From: an uncultured Ruminococcus sp.
GTDB taxonomy: Bacteria > Bacillota > Clostridia > Oscillospirales > Acutalibacteraceae
DNA: 8,421 nt
Reading direction: 5' to 3'
Assembly (NCBI GenBank): GCA_902783815.1
Contig: CACZSM010000313.1
Coordinates: 1-8,421 of the forward strand
Positions 6,212 through 8,421 of the stretch are shown here, one piece after another. Made by a program: the position numbers and the translations under genes. The notes below the pieces were generated by a model that searched no databases, had not been told where the DNA came from, and worked only from the letters and a program-made list of their open reading frames with translations. How positions within the stretch are numbered: the stretch's first letter is position 1; each line of letters opens with the position of its first letter.

Positions 6212-7357
6212 TCAGTTAAAGAGCTTTTTGACCTTATCGAAGAAGCTGGAGCGTTTCTGATAGTTATTAGGACTGCAAGAATCCTCAAACTGTTTCAGTA
6301 TCTTTTTCTGTTCTGCCGTAAGATTTCTCGGCACCTCAACAACGACTCTGACATACTGATCGCCTCTGCCTTTGGAATTGAGATGCTGAATACCCTTTCC
6401 TCTGAGCTTAAAGATATCACCCGGCTGAGTACCCGGATGGACCTGATAGCTTGCCTTACCGTCAAGAGTAGGCACGATAACCTCATGTCCAAGAGCCGCT
6501 TGAGAGAATGTTAGAGGAATATCGCACCATACATCGTCGCCTTTTCTCTCAAACAGTTCATGCTTCTTGACAGAGATATAGACATGAAGATCACCGGCAG
6601 GACCGCCGTTATAGCCGCTGTTGCCGTGGCCGCCGATATTAAGGATCTGATCCTGACCGATACCGGGCGGAACCGTAACAGTAACAGTTCTTGTAGAGCG
6701 GATCCTACCCACGCCGGAACACTTCGGACACGGTTTTTCAATGACCTTACCCTTTCCGCGGCATTTTTCACAGGTCTGTGAGGTCTGCACAACACCGAAA
6801 GGAGTCCTCTTCTGAGCAATGACCTGACCAGTACCATTACACTCCGAGCAAACCTTGAGCTGAGTGCCGGAAGCCGCGCCGGTTCCGTTACAATCCTTAC
6901 AGGATTCCACATTCTGATATGTTACTTCCTTTTTGCAGCCCTTAGCAGCCTCCTCAAAAGAAAGGGTAAGACTTGCTTCAACATCAGAGCCGCGTCTTGG
7001 AGCATTCTGATTTCTTCTCTGACCGCCGCCGAAGCCGCCGAAGAAGCTATTGAAAATATCTCCGATATCAATATCCTGACCAAACGGATTACCGCCGCCA
7101 TAGGCAGTTGAGCCTGCGCCGAAGTTAGGATCCACGCCAGCAAATCCATATCTGTCATATCTGGATCTTTTATCCTTATCAGAAAGGATCTCATATGCTT
7201 CATTAACTTCCTTGAACTTAGCCTCTGCCTCTTTATTGCCGGGATTAAGGTCAGGGTGATATTTTTTTGCTTGTTTTCTGAATGCTTTTTTTATTTCTTC
7301 GTCGGATGCACCCTTCTGTACTCCCAACACCTCATAATAATCTCTTTTATCTGCCAA
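6212..7357 (-). CDS. dnaJ: Chaperone protein DnaJ (Hsp40)
   Basis: DnaJ delivers unfolded clients to DnaK and stimulates its ATPase in the cytosol. The 381-residue protein has the full class A layout: J domain (about 1-70) with the H-P-D tripeptide at 34-36; a Gly/Phe-rich linker (about 71-120); four C-x-x-C-x-G-x-G zinc-binding repeats starting near residues 153, 170, 196 and 210; then the two beta-rich substrate domains and a short C-terminal tail. The start is a TTG (7355-7357), giving the canonical [13 protein letters not shown], with GGGAG (7366-7370) 8 nt upstream. The GTG at 7364-7366 would overlap that ribosome binding site and add three atypical residues. dnaK lies upstream, but a 276-bp spacer with a MITE-like element and a terminator-like stem separates them, and no clear dnaJ promoter is visible. 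Confidence 0.97.
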   Translation of the reverse strand: MADKRDYYEVLGVQKGASDEEIKKAFRKQAKKYHPDLNPGNKEAEAKFKEVNEAYEILSDKDKRSRYDRYGFAGVDPNFGAGSTAYGGGNPFGQDIDIGDIFNSFFGGFGGGQRRNQNAPRRGSDVEASLTLSFEEAAKGCKKEVTYQNVESCKDCNGTGAASGTQLKVCSECNGTGQVIAQKRTPFGVVQTSQTCEKCRGKGKVIEKPCPKCSGVGRIRSTRTVTVTVPPGIGQDQILNIGGHGNSGYNGGPAGDLHVYISVKKHELFERKGDDVWCDIPLTFSQAALGHEVIVPTLDGKASYQVHPGTQPGDIFKLRGKGIQHLNSKGRGDQYVRVVVEVPRNLTAEQKKILKQFEDSCSPNNYQKRSSFFDKVKKLFN

Positions 7358-7365
7358 ATGTACCA

Positions 7366-7370
7366 CTCCC
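7366..7370 (-). promoter_or_regulatory. GGGAG ribosome binding site fixing the TTG start of dnaJ
   Basis: The GGGAG stands 8 nt before TTG (7357). The upstream GTG (7366-7364) begins with its last base, so it cannot use this site. The resulting N-terminus matches the DnaJ family. Confidence 0.75.
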
Positions 7371-7387
7371 GGTATTTAAAAATCCGA

Positions 7388-7432
7388 CTTAAAAATCAAT
7401 CCGAAAAGGGAAAACCGATAATTCGGTTTCCC
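7388..7432 (-). terminator. Terminator-like stem-loop between dnaK and dnaJ
   Basis: GGGAAAACCGA (7408-7418) pairs with TCGGTTTCCC (7423-7432), a 10-bp stem with one bulged A and a TAAT loop. Reading in the dnaK-to-dnaJ direction, the stem is followed at once by TTTT and, after CGGATTGA, by a second TTTTT run. This is a good intrinsic terminator form lying about 50 bp before the dnaJ start. It may end dnaK transcripts fully or act as a partial attenuator. Confidence 0.6.
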
Positions 7433-7445
7433 CCTCCGGGTTTTT

Positions 7446-7465
7446 AAGGAAACACTGATTAAATC
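7446..7465 (+). repeat. Left terminal inverted repeat of the MITE-like element
   Basis: It pairs with 7602-7621 at 18 of 20 positions. It lies directly after a TTTTT run (7441-7445). Confidence 0.7.
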
Positions 7466-7601
7466 CAGTGCCTGTATTGCGCAGACAGGTTTTTCGTCAG
7501 ATTGTATCAAATGAGCGCCGTAAACCTGACGGTTTTCAAGCGAATTTGGTGCAAGATGACGGAAAAGATGCAAGCAAGACAGGTGCTGAGCCGTCAGGCG
7601 T

Positions 7602-7621
7602 GATTTATTCAGTGGTTCCTT
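7602..7621 (-). repeat. Right terminal inverted repeat of the MITE-like element
   Basis: It pairs with 7446-7465 at 18 of 20 positions and ends 12 bp from the dnaK stop codon. Confidence 0.7.
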
Positions 7622-7633
7622 GATTTTGTAATA

Positions 7634-8421
7634 TCAGTTATCCTCAACATCAGTAAAGTCAGCATTATAAACGCCGTTGCTGTCTGTCTGAGGAGCCTGC
7701 TGAGCAGCGGCGCCCTGAGCAGCCGCATCCTGATACAGTTTTTCTGAAACTGCATACATAGCTTTCTGGAGGTCATCCTTAGAGGACTGGATATTATCCA
7801 TATCAGTACCAGCAAGAGCAGCCTTTACAGCGGCAACCTTTCTGTTAAGAGTTTCCTTATCCTCATCAGCGATATGCTCGCCGTTTTCTGAGAGGAGCTT
7901 TTCAACAGCATAAACAAGGTTTTCAGCCTCATTTCTCTTGTCAACTTCTTCTCTGCGCTTCTTATCCTCAGCGGCATACTGTTCTGCATCCTTGATAGCC
8001 TTTTCGATATCGTCCTTATTCATATTAGTGCTTGAGGTAATAGTGATATGCTGTTCTCTGCCTGTGCCGAGGTCCTTTGCAGAAACATTAACGATACCGT
8101 TTGCATCTATATCAAATGTTACTTCTATCTGTGGAACGCCTCTCATTGCCGGAGCGATACCGTCGAGCTTGAACAGACCGAGCTGTTTGTTATCCTTTGC
8201 GAACTCACGCTCACCCTGGAGTACATTTATCTCAACCTGAGTCTGGTTATCAGCAGCAGTTGAGAAGATCTGGCTCTTCTTTGTCGGGATAGTAGTATTT
8301 CTGTCAATTATCTTTGTCATAACGCCGCCCTGTGTTTCAACGCCGAGTGAAAGCGGAGTAACATCAAGGAGGAGAAGACCCTGTACATCACCTGCAAGTA
8401 CGCCTGCCTGGATAGCTGCGC
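7634..8421 (-). CDS. dnaK: Chaperone protein DnaK (Hsp70), C-terminal part
   Basis: The gene enters from the right edge; the last 261 codons and TGA stop (7634-7636) are present, with frame starting at base 8419. DnaK is the ATP-driven Hsp70 that binds exposed hydrophobic peptides and works with DnaJ and GrpE. Visible landmarks: the end of the ATPase domain and linker, [12 protein letters not shown] then [12 protein letters not shown]; the beta substrate-binding domain with [23 protein letters not shown] and [12 protein letters not shown]; a charged helical lid; a Gln/Ala-rich disordered stretch; and the acidic tail ending A-D-F-T-D-V-E-D-N. An internal Met codon at 8318-8320 is not the start. 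The ATPase domain lies outside the window. No frameshift is seen. Confidence 0.97.
   Translation of the reverse strand, partial: AAIQAGVLAGDVQGLLLLDVTPLSLGVETQGGVMTKIIDRNTTIPTKKSQIFSTAADNQTQVEINVLQGEREFAKDNKQLGLFKLDGIAPAMRGVPQIEVTFDIDANGIVNVSAKDLGTGREQHITITSSTNMNKDDIEKAIKDAEQYAAEDKKRREEVDKRNEAENLVYAVEKLLSENGEHIADEDKETLNRKVAAVKAALAGTDMDNIQSSKDDLQKAMYAVSEKLYQDAAAQGAAAQQAPQTDSNGVYNADFTDVEDN

Larger units (their letters stand above)
7446..7621. mobile_element. MITE-like element with 20-bp terminal inverted repeats
   Basis: The left end (7446-7465) begins AAGGAAACACTGA and the reverse complement of the right end (7602-7621) begins AAGGAACCACTGA. Over 20 bp 18 positions match, differing at positions 7 and 14. 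The element is 176 bp, has no transposase ORF and contains internal inverted repeats: CCTGACGG (7525-7532) with CCGTCAGG (7591-7598), CGTCAG (7495-7500) with CTGACG (7526-7531), and CCTGT/ACAGG pairs. No clean target-site duplication is visible; TTAA (7444-7447) and TTGA (7620-7623) are a near match if the ends are taken as GGAA/TTCC. It starts 12 bp after the dnaK stop. A short ORF through it looks accidental. Confidence 0.7.

Noticed and set aside
7501..7509. Extended -10 like TGA-TACAAT inside the MITE-like element, facing dnaJ
   Set aside because: There is no matching -35 box, and the terminator-like stem at 7408-7432 lies between it and dnaJ. It is too weak to call a promoter.
7376..7573. 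Minus-strand 65-codon ORF through the MITE-like element
   Set aside because: It has no ribosome binding site or domain, runs through the inverted repeats and the terminator stem, and ignores the element boundaries.
7358..7633. CIRCE operator (HrcA site) near dnaJ
   Set aside because: No TTAGCACTC/GAGTGCTAA pair is present in the spacer; if it exists it should lie upstream of the chaperone operon outside the window.

Overview
The window looks like chromosomal DNA from a low-to-moderate GC Clostridia member, most likely a Ruminococcus-type gut Oscillospiraceae. This is inferred from gene content (cdaA-cdaR, dnaK-dnaJ, XRE/DUF6442-like pair), strong purine-rich ribosome binding sites, several GTG/TTG starts and very AT-rich spacers with sigma-A type promoters. 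The genus is an inference and was not tested by a search.

Layout from left to right. (a) 1-130, minus strand: the first 43 codons of a secreted protein with a signal peptide. Its AT-rich upstream spacer (131-462) carries a near-consensus promoter and a hairpin at the predicted 5' end of the mRNA. (b) 463-4794, minus strand: a tight four-gene cluster that reads cdaA (diadenylate cyclase), cdaR (YbbR-domain regulator), folD (one-carbon/folate enzyme), then a DegT/ArnB-type sugar aminotransferase. cdaA and cdaR overlap, and the folD ribosome binding site overlaps the cdaR stop. (c) 4795-5005: a divergent control region with an extended -10 promoter on each strand, an A/T tract and two overlapping GC-rich hairpins. 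(d) 5006-5542, plus strand: a small three-helix membrane protein (DUF6442-like) followed 6 bp later by a 71-residue XRE-type repressor. (e) 5597-5631: a perfect 15-bp hairpin that separates the convergent transcription units. (f) 5657-8421, minus strand: the C-terminal part of dnaK, a 276-bp spacer, dnaJ, and a small lipoprotein 21 bp after dnaJ.

Functionally the window combines c-di-AMP synthesis and its membrane regulator (cell-wall and osmotic homeostasis), cell-surface sugar biosynthesis, folate metabolism, and the DnaK/DnaJ chaperone pair. The most unusual structure is the dnaK-dnaJ spacer. It holds a 176-bp MITE-like element with 20-bp terminal inverted repeats (18/20 matching) and, closer to dnaJ, a stem-loop that looks like a minus-strand terminator. 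Together these could uncouple dnaJ from dnaK. No CRISPR array, tRNA, rRNA, transposase gene or recognisable defence system was seen.
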